Part shown: positions 1 to 10,094 of the stretch, in pieces | How the letters are laid out: every line of letters starts with the position of its first letter | How positions within the stretch are numbered: the first letter of the stretch is position 1 | NCBI GenBank assembly: GCA_964342825.1 | Contig: CAYFHO010000016.1 | Location: 1-64,000 of the forward strand | Origin: AAA164-E04 sp964342825 | GTDB lineage: Bacteria; Verrucomicrobiota; Verrucomicrobiia; Limisphaerales; AAA164-E04 | Direction: 5' to 3' | Length of the DNA stretch: 64,000 nucleotides | Notes under the pieces: model-generated | The model's database searches: none | Told to the model about the DNA's origin: nothing | Seen by the model: the letters and a program-made list of their open reading frames with translations, nothing else | Position numbers and translations under genes: made by a program

Positions 1-32
1 CAATTGTATCCGCGCATGATGATCACGAATAG

Positions 33-503
33 TTGGGTTTTATTAAACATTTACGGTGGACAGTGGAACTGTTTTATAGGGATATCAAACAGACGATGAT
101 GATGGATGTTCTGCGTTGTAAGAGTCCGAAGATGATAGATAAGGAATTGTTAATGCACGCTATTGCATACAATTTGATCCGAGCTTTGATCCGCGACATT
201 GCTGATAGTTATCAGGTCTCCATTCAATGTCTCAGCTTTAAAGGAACGCTCGATGCTTTATGTCAATGGCAGACGTTGTTTGAAATTAATGGAAGAGGCA
301 AGCGTCCCTGTAATAGGTGGATCAGACTTTTCTATGAAATGGTGGTGTCTGATCCCCTGATACAACGACCTGATCGCAGTGAACCCAGGGCGATCAAACG
401 AAGACTCAAGAAATACAGGTTGCTCACAAAACCGCGCAAAGAAATGGTAGTCGAACCTCACAGGAGATATAGCTCCAAATCATCGAGGAAGCATCTTAAC
501 TAA
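33..503 (+). pseudogene. IS4-family transposase, C-terminal remnant
   Basis: This 156-residue frame matches the C-terminal end of DDE transposases of the IS4 group. The R-W-x-V-E...K pattern near its start fits the R(3)E(6)K part of the YREK signature that holds the catalytic Glu, followed by the usual MDVLRCKSP-like stretch. The signature Tyr is replaced by Lys. A TAG stop lies in frame just before the TTG used as start (positions 30-32), and no other frame upstream continues a recognisable transposase. The first two catalytic Asp residues would lie left of the window edge. It is therefore best read as a decayed fragment or the frameshifted tail of an element whose left part is outside the window. 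No inverted repeat can be checked because only one end is present. Confidence 0.7.
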
Positions 504-559
504 GCGCCATTCGGGTTGACCCTAAATTAATGTGGTTGCGCCCCTCTCCTTACACGGAT

Positions 560-3500
560 CTATCTTAGGCGCACACTTAGCCTGTAGAAGCCATGGCCCT
601 GCTCGGTGTATGGACCACTGGCAGTGACTCCAACGCTTCTGTATCCGTTCTCTAGCGACTCCGAGATGACGAGATTGGGAACCTGAAAGAGCCAGTCTGT
701 TTTGCCCTCTTTTAATGCAATCACCTTCCAGCTCTGAAGATCTGTAGATTCCTCTACTTCCAGGATTACATCTTCCCTGAAATTATCTGGAATTTGAAAG
801 AAGAGTGTCGCCTTATCATCGAAGAAATCTTGGTCGATTGTGGGCACTAGATCGGGATACTCAGTCTGGACGACCACCATCGCTGGAATTTTCATAGCAT
901 AGTGAAACGAGTTGGCTAATCCATCTCCGCTGGCATCATCAGAAAATCCTGCGTTCTCCGCGAGTCCCTGCTCGACTGCCCAGCCATCATAACCGGGGCC
1001 TGGTCCAACAACATTAATGGGGATACCCTGTAGCACACCTTGCAGCTCATTCACCTGCTCGACCGTCAATGTCAGCTTGCCACCAGCGCTCACCTTGATA
1101 GTAGACCCAGCATCAAGGTCCAGAACAGCCTCACTAAGGTCAATATTACCTATGATGCAGATATCCGTATGGATGAATGTCAAATGACCACCGGGTTTGA
1201 TATCGATGTTCTTAATCTCTAGATCTAGGTTGTTCAAACCACCCGCCGGAGTGTAGCCGCCCGGCGAACCATTAAAGGTCCAAGTACCACTTGCCGACAA
1301 TGTCGGAGTTTCCTCAACACCATCGTCTAGAGCGGTACCAAGGCAACCAAAAACCTGGCCGGTCTCCCCTGCCTTTAGGTCGAACTCCTCGCTGTTGATC
1401 TCAGAGATCACACCAAGGCTGATCACACCGTCATGCATCGTTGCATCGATATCTTCCAAAACCATTGACGACACACCCGCAAATGGGTACGTCTCACCGT
1501 GACCAACGATGTATTCGATACCAAACTCGTTTTCACCCTCGCCGGAAGTGTTGGGATCATCGAAGGTGATCACGCTACCGTACTGAGCGACACCGTCCTT
1601 CAGGTCAACCCCGCCAGACTCGGCTTCGTCGTTGTCGTTTAGGATCTCCAGCAAAACAGTGCCGTCGCCACCGTCAAAAGCCGGGCTGCCGCCAGTCGCT
1701 GTTAATGTTCCAACGTGATGCGTTAAATCCACGGTAAGTGACGTAATATCGGCATCGCTGGTATCCAAAGATTTAAATGTCACATCGTTGCCACCGTTGA
1801 TCTCGAGCCTCGCTCCGGCATCCACACCGCTCGAGCCATCGTCTTCGAAAAAGATGGTCCCCACATTCAGGTCGACACTTTCGCCCCTGGCAGCAGCCAA
1901 GGTTGCTGTCGCCCCGCCGTCGTTGACGCCCGGAGCAAAGACGACCGTTTCGATGCCCACCGTATTGCTGCCTTCACCCGCAACACTCACTACGCCAGAA
2001 GAAGCAATCGCTTGAAGCGAAGGATTGGCAGCTAGAGCAACAGCCACAGCAGCCGCCATAGAAACCGGCGAAGTCGTGTCCACACCCGCGCCAAGCGGCA
2101 CAGCCACAATGAGAGGCTGACCATTGACCGACAGTGTGACAGTCACAACTTCGTCATCATCATCATCCGCGACAAGCGCCTCACCCGTAAAGGTGATGGT
2201 GTCACCTGTAAAGGTGTTGATCACGATGTCACGCAGCCCCTCGCGGCCCTCCCCGGACTTGATGTCGCCGACAGAGTTCGACTGATTGGCGGAAGAGAAG
2301 TCGATTCTCAGCTGCTGTCCGGAGCCGCGTTCTATCCATACCTTGGTGGGAGGGAAAAAGTAACGATCAGCCGCTTCAAAATCCACCCCATACCCAAGAT
2401 CTTGCATTGCCGCGATCGTTAGTCTGCTGATCGGATTGTCTGGATTCCCAGAAGTGTTAGGAACGAAACGGCGAAGTCCGACCCTTGAAGTCATCAACTC
2501 GCTAACGAATAACCCTTCTCTCCAGTATTCATTTGCAAGTGCGCCGTCGGCCCCGTCTTCAAGCATAACTATACCACCATTCCGATCGCCCCAAAGTTCT
2601 GACATTTCGCGTAACGCATTGGAACCAGTGTAGGTTGCGACACCGTCGGTATCGCGGACCAGACCGAACTCTTCCCAGAGTGAACCGAACCCAAGCGCCC
2701 GTCCGATTGTGTGCATCACAAATTCATCAAGGTTCAGAAGCTCCCCGATCTCTTCAGGATTGATGACGATACGTGAATAGGTAGGCAATGCGCCCGCACC
2801 AGCGTCCGCCTCTGAGCGCTGGTCAAGCACGCTTGAGATTGCCAGAATATCCTGCTCCACGCTTGGGAATGAAAGATCCACGTCCCCGACCGCCACCTCG
2901 ATCAAAATGTCATCTACAATCCCATGGCCTTCGATAAATGCATAAGGCAGATCCCCGACAATAATCTCTTCCCATCTTTCTACCGCCTCTTCAACAGCGT
3001 TGGTATAGCTCTTCGGCACATCATCAGAGGAAAATTGGATCGTTATGTCGAACTTGTCGTCATCCAAGAGGCCCAGGTCGTTTAGTTCAAGGCGGTATTG
3101 ACCGGTGCTGGAGTCAAAGCCACCAGCAGCGAGATAGAATGTGCCGACATCGTCGGTGGCAAACTGAAGAGCACTACTTTTATCGTCACCGCCATCATCG
3201 TTATCAGTTCCTTCAATCCGATCGCCATCTTCATCATAGACACCGCTAAAAAACGGATCCGCCAAGGCATTACCTCCAGGCTCAGGAACAAGTTTAATCT
3301 CGTAACGGCGATTTGCGGCCAGACTGACTTCGAACCAGTCTTTGTCTTCTGCGAAGTCGATGCGCCCTGCCGCACTACCGCCAGGAGCGATCGATCCAGT
3401 CGTGGTAACGTCAGCACTGTAATCGTCTCTGACCCCAATGTTATCCACAGCAACTGTGTAGGTTCCGACCCCATCAAATAAATCCTTAACGCCGATAAAG

Positions 3501-6500
3501 TACTCGCCCGGGTTATGAGGTGAAAAATAGGAAATGCTATCATCACCGACAGATTGTGTTTCCAAGGTTTGGACAGAACTAACAGGAGTTAGTAAATCGC
3601 TAGCAGAGAAAATCCCAAGCAAGTTCGGATTGACCAGCGTACCGTTGTTGGAATTCCTCCCGAGAATGCTGATCGCATATGTGGTATTCGACTGAAGGGA
3701 AACCTCGAAGCTGTCCACGTCTCCTGACGTTTCAATCTCGCCAGTCGTGCGACCTCCGACCGTGACGCTGCCAAAACCGCCTGAGATGCCTGGTAGAAAA
3801 TCATCGATGTAATCTAGAAATTCAACGGTCAGCGTATAGTCTCCAACGCCGATGTCCCGCTCAGTGCCAACTTCGATCTGGTAGATCCCGTCGGTATCAA
3901 CCATTAGCCGTTCTACCAGCGCGTTATTGCCGACTCCACTGTTGTTGTCAGCTCCGCCCGAAACAAACTGTCCCTGACCGTTGAAAACACCATAAATTGC
4001 TGGATCGATTAGGGATCCCCCACTGGTTTCAACCCCTTCCAGCGAAATGCTATATTGAACACCGGCCTGAAGTGTTGCCTCGAACCGATCACGATCTCCC
4101 TCGAGCTCAATGTTTCCGGTGGTTGGCACATCGACATCAATGCTTCCGAAAATTGTCGCCGTGTCGCCTGGCAAATAATCGTCGGCATGCGCTCCAAAGA
4201 TGATTTCCTGCTCGCTGCGTGTCATCGCGCCTCGCGTGTCTTCAACGACGAAAGCAACGATCACTGACTGCCCCGATGTCCCGCTCGATGCGTTGATCAA
4301 TAGGTCTCCGTTGGCAAGGACTTCACCTTCAACAGCACCGCCAGAAAAAGTAACAGGAATGACTGCAAAAAACTCGCCGCTTCCGTCTTCAAAGTTGGTC
4401 AAAACGTTGGTGACAATCTCAGGATTTACGAAGGTGAAATCTAAAACTGGATTAGGATTTCCCTCGGGCGCGGAGTTGATTGTTACGTTCACCCTCAGAT
4501 CGATATAGCGGCGTCCAATATTGCCCATGACGGTTGAGCCGGCCAAGTTGTCAATCTCCGTACCACCAAACTCCGCCGGAATGATCCAGTCGATGTAGCC
4601 GAAAATGTGTGCTGTGACGGTTTCGTCGTCTTCGACAAGCTCGTCGTCTAGAGCGTCGAGTCGCAAGCTTTGGGTGGCTCCGAACTCGTACAAGAAGGTG
4701 AAGTCGGAGCCTTCTGCGGCAACACTACCGGTGAGATCAACGGTTAGGTCCCGCGCCGCAATGTATTCGTTAAGCGGACCCATGGTTTCGATAGACAAAT
4801 TGACCTCTCTTGGGACAATGGTGTTGACAAGGAGGGTCAAATCCTCGCCTTCGTTTACTGTGTTCGTCGAAATGAACGATTGTGTTAGCGCTGCGATATC
4901 CACGGGTCCCTGATCGTAGACTTCTACGGAATAAGCTCCTGTGTCTGTGAGGGAGCCAAGATCTTTGCCCTCGGGCGGTCCCATTGCAGCTACGTAGTAG
5001 GTGCCAGTTTGTGATGGGGTAAACAAGCTCTCACTGTTTTCAACGACATCCGACCGATCATCATTTCCATAACCTAGAAAAGTCCGATTGCTATCGTAAA
5101 TGCCTGCGAGCGCTGGATCGATGACGCGGCCGTCATCTGCGACCGTGGCGATCACCTGGACAAGATATTCGCGGCCCGCTTCAAGTGAGACGGCAAACCA
5201 ATCTTCGTCGCCGACAGTCTCGATTTCACCCAAAGCCGGAACACCAACCGTTGCCGCACCAAAAACCTTTGCCTTACTGCCGGGCAAAAAATCGTCCACA
5301 GCTGTTATGGTGAGTATGCCCGGGGTAAAGATAATGGCGTAGTTGGCGTCCGCCGCGCCACTCGCCGTGATCGGATAGTCTCCGGGATCACTTTGTGTCA
5401 TCGCGGTAGTACTCAGCCTCACGGGCGTATCCAGAGAAGCCACCGTGTCACCATTAACGAATCCAGCAAAGCTCGCCGTAAGCGTCGGGTTGGCCTCACC
5501 CGCCTTGCGCTGTTGACTATCAGCGGTGATGGTCAGCGGAGCCAGGTTGACTGTGATCGGAACCGTTTTGCTGGTGAAGGCATAGCGAGCGGTGTCTGTC
5601 GGCATGAAGTTTACCATCAATGTATGTGTGCCGGCATCAAGCACTGTTCCCGAATCAGGAGAATAGCTGAAGCTTCCTTCCACGGCAGACGAGGCATTGA
5701 GCTGCAGGCTGCCGAGGGCGGTACCGTAGACGATGGCAGCGGGATTACTCCAAGTCAGCACGGGGATCTCTTTTTCTGCTACTGTCAATATACCATTCAC
5801 TCGTGTGATCATATAATTTCCATCGCTGCCACCTGTAACGGTGATCGGATATACCCCCGGTAGGCTATCAGTGGTGGCAGTGGTCGAAAGTGTCGGAGGT
5901 GTGGCAAGGGCAGTATCACCATTGACGAAACCCGAGTAGCTGGCGGTGAGCATAGGATTGGCAACACCGGCGGATCGCTGCTTGTCGTCGGCGGTGATCA
6001 CCAGCGGGGCTGGGGTTACATTGATCGTTACCTTCTTTGTTGCGGCTTCATGGTTGCTTGAGGCTGGCAAAGTTGCCGTGAGTAAGTGCCCATTGCCTGT
6101 TTCGAGAACTGTCCCTTCGGCGTGTGAGTAAGTAATGGTGCCGGGAGCGCTCGAAGTGGCGTTCAATTGCGTCACGCTGAGAGGTGTGCCGTAGGTGATC
6201 GGCGTCGGATCGTTCCAATCAATGGTGGCCGTTGCCTTGTTAACCGTGATTGAAACCGTGGCGCTGGCGTTGGCATAGCGAGCAGTGTCTGTCGGTGTGA
6301 AATTCACCGTCAATGTGTATGTGCCGGCGTCCAAAACCGTACCTGAGGCTGGCAAATAACTGAATGTTCCTGGCAGACTTCCGGCAGTCGCATTGAGCTG
6401 AGTGTCGCTCAATGCCGTGCCGTATGTGATCGCCTCGGGGTTGTCCCATGTGATTTCGGGTACAAGATTGTATATGTATGCGGCTCCGTTGTTGCCGAAT

Positions 6501-7714
6501 CCACCATCGAAGGCGGCTCCAAGCATCGCATGGTCTCCACTGAGCGAGACATCATTTCCGAACCCGAAATTGGTTGTAGGATCCTCAGGAACAAGCACAG
6601 TTTCAAGCCATTCAGAGCCATCGAATCGAAACAGGTGGCCTGTTCCCCTGTTGCCCTGTGCCGCCCAAGCGCCCACGAGCGCGACTTCCCCGGAAATCGC
6701 CACCGATTCGCCGAAGGAGCCAGCAGGCCCAGCGGGGTTTCCTCTGGAAATTCTGGTCTCATCCCAGATGGATCCTTCTGTGTTGCGAAAAATGTAAGCG
6801 GCACCTATTTGTCCATTGACGCTTGCTGCACCGATGATTGCCAAAGATTCGGATACGGCGACCGCACTACCAAACTCATCACCGTTCATTCCATCACTGG
6901 CGGTCAGAATTCTCTCCTCAACCCAAGTGCTACCAACTGTATTCCGATAAACATAGGCGGCTCCCCCGCCGCTCTTAGCGGAAGCTCCGACGACAACCAC
7001 ATCGTCGATAACTGACACCGCCGCGCCAAAATCGTCTCCGGCATTGGCGTCGCTCGCGGTCAGAATTTTTTCTTCAACCCAAGTGGAACCGTTGTAGCGA
7101 AACACGTAGGCAGCTCCCCCCGGTGAACCCGTCTGTTTAGGAAATCCGATAACGGCAACCGTTTCAGAAATTGCAACGGCACCGCCAAAGCTCCAATCGC
7201 TCGTGGCGTCACTCGCAGTGATTTTTTGCTCCAAAACCCAATTGGTTCCATCGTGGCGGAAAAGGTAAGCCGATCCCGAATTGGAACCATTAGCGGGATC
7301 ATCATCATTCGGTGCACCGATTATGGCGACATCTCCAACCAGCGCAACAGAAGCTCCGAAAGAATCATCATCTTCACCATCAGAAGCAAAAAACTTCTCG
7401 TCAAAGACCCACTCACCACCCATTTTTTGATAGCTATAAACTGCTCCAGTTAAATTATTCCCAGCTCCGTTGGCACCACTCGCGCCGACCAGGGCAAAAT
7501 CACCGGAGACCGCGACATCACTGGCAAAGCTGGAGGCAGCAGGATCGTTGAACTTGGTGTCCTCTGTATTGTGTTGGGCTTGAAGTACAGGCTGTAACGC
7601 CATGGTAAACAAGGACACAACGATAATTTGCCCAAGTAAAAGAATCCTTATTCCCAGCGATGACTGCTTGCGAAGGTGAAGTTGGCTCAATAGAGCGGAC
7701 GGGTTATGGGGCAT
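560..7714 (-). CDS. Giant secreted multidomain protein with degenerate metallopeptidase domain
   Basis: This 2384-residue protein starts with a signal peptide ending near ALQPVLQAQ (about residue 47). Next come FG-GAP-like repeats of the type FGASVALVGDVAIIGAPN (about 50-420), MBG-type beta-sandwich repeats with ITYGTALS...DAGTYTLTVNFTPTD (about 425-800), and several pre-peptidase C-terminal (PPC) domains with GDxDxFxVSL (near 810, 1175, 1305 and 1430) separated by a Calx-beta-like segment. From about 1550 to 1790 there is a leishmanolysin-like domain in which the zinc motif is HTIGR (residues 1668-1672) instead of HExxH and the third ligand His is Tyr1730. The C-terminus has an SGDGLANSFHYAM motif and a tdLqsW-type ending seen in Verrucomicrobiota exported proteins. 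It is probably a cell-surface or released adhesin or pseudoenzyme; the substrate is unknown. It stands alone, transcribed towards the transposase remnant. Confidence 0.85.
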   Translation of the reverse strand: MPHNPSALLSQLHLRKQSSLGIRILLLGQIIVVSLFTMALQPVLQAQHNTEDTKFNDPAASSFASDVAVSGDFALVGASGANGAGNNLTGAVYSYQKMGGEWVFDEKFFASDGEDDDSFGASVALVGDVAIIGAPNDDDPANGSNSGSAYLFRHDGTNWVLEQKITASDATSDWSFGGAVAISETVAVIGFPKQTGSPGGAAYVFRYNGSTWVEEKILTASDANAGDDFGAAVSVIDDVVVVGASAKSGGGAAYVYRNTVGSTWVEERILTASDGMNGDEFGSAVAVSESLAIIGAASVNGQIGAAYIFRNTEGSIWDETRISRGNPAGPAGSFGESVAISGEVALVGAWAAQGNRGTGHLFRFDGSEWLETVLVPEDPTTNFGFGNDVSLSGDHAMLGAAFDGGFGNNGAAYIYNLVPEITWDNPEAITYGTALSDTQLNATAGSLPGTFSYLPASGTVLDAGTYTLTVNFTPTDTARYANASATVSITVNKATATIDWNDPTPITYGTPLSVTQLNATSSAPGTITYSHAEGTVLETGNGHLLTATLPASSNHEAATKKVTINVTPAPLVITADDKQRSAGVANPMLTASYSGFVNGDTALATPPTLSTTATTDSLPGVYPITVTGGSDGNYMITRVNGILTVAEKEIPVLTWSNPAAIVYGTALGSLQLNASSAVEGSFSYSPDSGTVLDAGTHTLMVNFMPTDTARYAFTSKTVPITVNLAPLTITADSQQRKAGEANPTLTASFAGFVNGDTVASLDTPVRLSTTAMTQSDPGDYPITASGAADANYAIIFTPGILTITAVDDFLPGSKAKVFGAATVGVPALGEIETVGDEDWFAVSLEAGREYLVQVIATVADDGRVIDPALAGIYDSNRTFLGYGNDDRSDVVENSESLFTPSQTGTYYVAAMGPPEGKDLGSLTDTGAYSVEVYDQGPVDIAALTQSFISTNTVNEGEDLTLLVNTIVPREVNLSIETMGPLNEYIAARDLTVDLTGSVAAEGSDFTFLYEFGATQSLRLDALDDELVEDDETVTAHIFGYIDWIIPAEFGGTEIDNLAGSTVMGNIGRRYIDLRVNVTINSAPEGNPNPVLDFTFVNPEIVTNVLTNFEDGSGEFFAVIPVTFSGGAVEGEVLANGDLLINASSGTSGQSVIVAFVVEDTRGAMTRSEQEIIFGAHADDYLPGDTATIFGSIDVDVPTTGNIELEGDRDRFEATLQAGVQYSISLEGVETSGGSLIDPAIYGVFNGQGQFVSGGADNNSGVGNNALVERLMVDTDGIYQIEVGTERDIGVGDYTLTVEFLDYIDDFLPGISGGFGSVTVGGRTTGEIETSGDVDSFEVSLQSNTTYAISILGRNSNNGTLVNPNLLGIFSASDLLTPVSSVQTLETQSVGDDSISYFSPHNPGEYFIGVKDLFDGVGTYTVAVDNIGVRDDYSADVTTTGSIAPGGSAAGRIDFAEDKDWFEVSLAANRRYEIKLVPEPGGNALADPFFSGVYDEDGDRIEGTDNDDGGDDKSSALQFATDDVGTFYLAAGGFDSSTGQYRLELNDLGLLDDDKFDITIQFSSDDVPKSYTNAVEEAVERWEEIIVGDLPYAFIEGHGIVDDILIEVAVGDVDLSFPSVEQDILAISSVLDQRSEADAGAGALPTYSRIVINPEEIGELLNLDEFVMHTIGRALGFGSLWEEFGLVRDTDGVATYTGSNALREMSELWGDRNGGIVMLEDGADGALANEYWREGLFVSELMTSRVGLRRFVPNTSGNPDNPISRLTIAAMQDLGYGVDFEAADRYFFPPTKVWIERGSGQQLRIDFSSANQSNSVGDIKSGEGREGLRDIVINTFTGDTITFTGEALVADDDDDEVVTVTLSVNGQPLIVAVPLGAGVDTTSPVSMAAAVAVALAANPSLQAIASSGVVSVAGEGSNTVGIETVVFAPGVNDGGATATLAAARGESVDLNVGTIFFEDDGSSGVDAGARLEINGGNDVTFKSLDTSDADITSLTVDLTHHVGTLTATGGSPAFDGGDGTVLLEILNDNDEAESGGVDLKDGVAQYGSVITFDDPNTSGEGENEFGIEYIVGHGETYPFAGVSSMVLEDIDATMHDGVISLGVISEINSEEFDLKAGETGQVFGCLGTALDDGVEETPTLSASGTWTFNGSPGGYTPAGGLNNLDLEIKNIDIKPGGHLTFIHTDICIIGNIDLSEAVLDLDAGSTIKVSAGGKLTLTVEQVNELQGVLQGIPINVVGPGPGYDGWAVEQGLAENAGFSDDASGDGLANSFHYAMKIPAMVVVQTEYPDLVPTIDQDFFDDKATLFFQIPDNFREDVILEVEESTDLQSWKVIALKEGKTDWLFQVPNLVISESLENGYRSVGVTASGPYTEQGHGFYRLSVRLR

Positions 7715-7884
7715 AATGCAGGTCTCGATGCTGGCTTAATAAAAGATACCCAGTTCGATTATAGGGTCAAGCCTGCATTGTTCTGAAGAAATCCTACCTG
7801 TTGGCTCCTGAATGTGACAAGCAGAGCATGGAATGACTGAGGAAAGGAAGTCTTCAGGACCTCATGGATACAGGTTTCCGAAAT

Positions 7885-7915
7885 GTAAAAGGCCTTCCCG
7901 AAACAGGAAGGCCTT
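7885..7915 (-). terminator. Rho-independent terminator after the yceI-like gene
   Basis: A perfect 10-bp stem (7889-7898 with 7906-7915) has a 7-nt loop. On the minus strand it is followed by a short T-rich run (TTTTACATTT). It lies 27 bp past the stop of the YceI-family gene. Confidence 0.75.
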
Positions 7916-7942
7916 GGAAATAATCACTTATTGTATTTGGGG

Positions 7943-8578
7943 TCACCTTTTCTGGGTAAACCATTCAAAGGTAAGCATCACCTCGTCACCGGTCTTGATC
8001 AGTCCAAGAGCAATCTTCGGAGCGGGTGGCTGGATGCCATAATCAGTCATTTTAACTTGACCCTTGCCCGCCACTTTGAGGCCCTTTTCAGTAGGCGAAA
8101 TGGTGACAGGCATTTTGACTTCTTTTTTGACACCGGAAACGGTCAGTTCCCCGGTGGCATCATATTTAAGGGCATCACCACTATTACGTTCGGACTTGGA
8201 AGGGGTCAGTTCCGTGAGCTTGTAGGTGATCCAAGGATGATCATCAGCGTTCATCGCGGTGAGCATGACTTGATCCATGGTGGGCTTGCCACTCTTCAGG
8301 GATCGGGCGGCAATCTTGACGTCCACCTTTGGAGTGCCGGGCAAGGCAGGTACTGTTTCAACGGACAAGTCGGAAGGAAAATCTCCTTCAAGCTCCATGG
8401 AGCCCGAGATCAACTTGCTCTCCACTGTCCAATCGTGCACGGTCGAGGTCCCGTCAATTTTCATCGAGGAGCCTTTGAACATACCTCGATATTTGACAGT
8501 TTCCGCCGATACGGTTGCGGTAACCAGCAATGCAGCCAACCCGCAGTTCCAGATGAGTCCTCTTAATTTATTCATCAT
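7943..8578 (-). CDS. YceI-family periplasmic protein
   Basis: The protein has an N-terminal signal peptide (cleavage near VSAETVKY) and a YceI/lipocalin-like domain with the hallmark STVHDWT motif near its start and the GELTVSGVKKEVKMPV strand later. YceI proteins form a lipocalin-like barrel that binds amphiphilic or isoprenoid ligands in the periplasm. The ligand here cannot be told from sequence. The start was placed at the ATG at 8578 because GGAG lies about six bases upstream; a longer TTG start at 8590 would put the ribosome site inside the gene. It follows the Gfo/Idh gene by about 20 bp and is probably its operon partner, ending at a strong terminator. Confidence 0.85.
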   Translation of the reverse strand: MMNKLRGLIWNCGLAALLVTATVSAETVKYRGMFKGSSMKIDGTSTVHDWTVESKLISGSMELEGDFPSDLSVETVPALPGTPKVDVKIAARSLKSGKPTMDQVMLTAMNADDHPWITYKLTELTPSKSERNSGDALKYDATGELTVSGVKKEVKMPVTISPTEKGLKVAGKGQVKMTDYGIQPPAPKIALGLIKTGDEVMLTFEWFTQKR

Positions 8579-8601
8579 ATACTTCTCCAATTTGATTAAA
8601 A

Positions 8602-9984
8602 TTATCCAAGATCAAACAAGCTGTCATCCAGCTCAATGCGCTGTTTTTTCATGGTTGCTTCGTGAGCTTTGACAGCGATCACGTTGGCCTCGAAACCTTG
8701 TTGATAACCAGCAGCTGGTTTCTTGGACCCCTCAAGCTCTGCCAAATATTCACCTAAAATTTCATCATCGGCTTCACCAAAGCTTGCAATGAAATCTTCC
8801 ACACCCGATTGATGGACGTAGGCATTATGCACAAACGATTCCAGGGCATAGTACAAAGGAGTGTCATTGAAAGGATTCTCTTTGGCTCCCTCTTCACCCG
8901 ATCCAGTAACCGTGGTTAACTTGGTGGCATTGGCAACCAGATAGATACCCACCTCTTTGTGGAAGGTATCCTTCTTGGCATAAACTTCCCAGCCAAGCAT
9001 CGGTGCATCCGCTTCTTTAAACATCCAGGCCTGTGAACCACGAACCATCAAGGCCGCATCTGTGCCGTGATACATTTCGTATTCTGTATCAAAGGAATTA
9101 CACAAGGTGATGTCCACATAGGATTGCACGCCGCCGGGGTATTCGAGGGTGACCTGAGCCGTATCGGGAACGTCGCGTCCGTCCTTCCACAGGATGTTGG
9201 ACCCAAAACCTGAAACAGCCGAAGGGCGACCTGCGAGGAACCAGTTATTTGCGTCCAGAAGATGAATCCCGATTTCACCAACGATTCCTGAGGAAGTCTT
9301 GTTGTTCAGGCGCCAGTTGATTTCTCGCTCACGCTCATTGGTGGGAGCGGCTCTTTTCCAGCTGGTTTTCTTATGCCATTGGGATCGTGCAAACACCGAA
9401 TGGCCCCATGCACCCGTGCGAACAAAGTCCACGAGAAAGTGACGTTGAGGATCACTGCGATATTGAAGGCCGGCCTGGAAGTATTGTTTGGGAGTGTTCT
9501 TGGCGGCCAGGGCGATGGCGCGGGCATCTTCGATGGAACTGGCTATGGGAGCTTCACAGTAAACATGCTTACCCGCTTTCAGTGCATCAATGACGATGTC
9601 CTTGTGCTGGTGGCTGGGTGTTGCGACCACCACGGCTTCGACGTTTTCGTCAGCCAACAAGTCCTTGTAATTCTCATACTTGGCCGCTTCGGGAGCCGAT
9701 CGGCCGGCACGACGCAGGAACGCACCGTAATGGTCACAAAGAGCCACGACAGGCGCATTGGGAAGTACGGCCAAGGTACCGATAATGTCACGACCGTGGT
9801 AACCACATCCAATCACACCGAACTTCACCGGTGGTCCAATGGGGGGTTTGGTCGACTGAGCGTTCAAGTCTGCAGGTTTGAATGCGGTGGCACCGCCAGC
9901 CATCATGGCCATCACACCAGCCATGGAACCTCCCTTGAGGAAGTCGCGGCGATTCAAGTCCAATTTTTCTGTCTGATCCGTCAT
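8602..9984 (-). CDS. Tat-exported Gfo/Idh/MocA-family oxidoreductase
   Basis: The 460-residue protein begins with a twin-arginine signal (NRRDFLKGG, residues 11-19) followed by a hydrophobic stretch, so it should be exported folded. The Rossmann motif GVIGCGYHGRD sits at about 57-66. The usual E-K-P motif of this family reads E-A-P here (144-146), so the Lys that normally helps hydride transfer is missing. The C-terminal half fits the substrate-binding domain. Tat-exported Gfo/Idh proteins are abundant in Planctomycetes and Verrucomicrobiota and act on sugar derivatives; the substrate is not predictable here. The gene sits between ThuA-DUF1080 and YceI genes on the same strand, suggesting joint use in carbohydrate turnover outside the cytoplasm. 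A weak GGGA lies about nine bases before the ATG. Confidence 0.88.
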   Translation of the reverse strand: MTDQTEKLDLNRRDFLKGGSMAGVMAMMAGGATAFKPADLNAQSTKPPIGPPVKFGVIGCGYHGRDIIGTLAVLPNAPVVALCDHYGAFLRRAGRSAPEAAKYENYKDLLADENVEAVVVATPSHQHKDIVIDALKAGKHVYCEAPIASSIEDARAIALAAKNTPKQYFQAGLQYRSDPQRHFLVDFVRTGAWGHSVFARSQWHKKTSWKRAAPTNEREREINWRLNNKTSSGIVGEIGIHLLDANNWFLAGRPSAVSGFGSNILWKDGRDVPDTAQVTLEYPGGVQSYVDITLCNSFDTEYEMYHGTDAALMVRGSQAWMFKEADAPMLGWEVYAKKDTFHKEVGIYLVANATKLTTVTGSGEEGAKENPFNDTPLYYALESFVHNAYVHQSGVEDFIASFGEADDEILGEYLAELEGSKKPAAGYQQGFEANVIAVKAHEATMKKQRIELDDSLFDLG

Positions 9985-10018
9985 AAATCTATTCCCATTC
10001 GGGCACTTATTTCACTGA

Positions 10019-10054
10019 AAACCCCGGAGAGATTCCATTCAGAACCTTTCCGGG
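10019..10054 (-). terminator. Possible weak terminator between ThuA-DUF1080 and Gfo/Idh genes
   Basis: A 6-bp GC-rich stem (10023-10028 with 10049-10054) with a 20-nt loop is followed on the minus strand by GTTTTC. It lies in the 110-bp gap between two same-strand genes. The long loop and short T run make it uncertain. Confidence 0.3.
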
Positions 10055-10094
10055 AGGGATTATCTTTAATCTCAGTTTGATTCAATTAAATCGA

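Noticed and set aside
3441..3449. Perfect DnaA-box sequence TTATCCACA
   Set aside because: A single copy inside the giant coding gene with no neighbouring boxes or AT-rich unwinding region, so chance is the best explanation.
7931..8566. Long plus-strand frame of 211 codons antisense to the YceI gene
   Set aside because: It mirrors a well-supported protein-coding gene and has no family resemblance or ribosome site.
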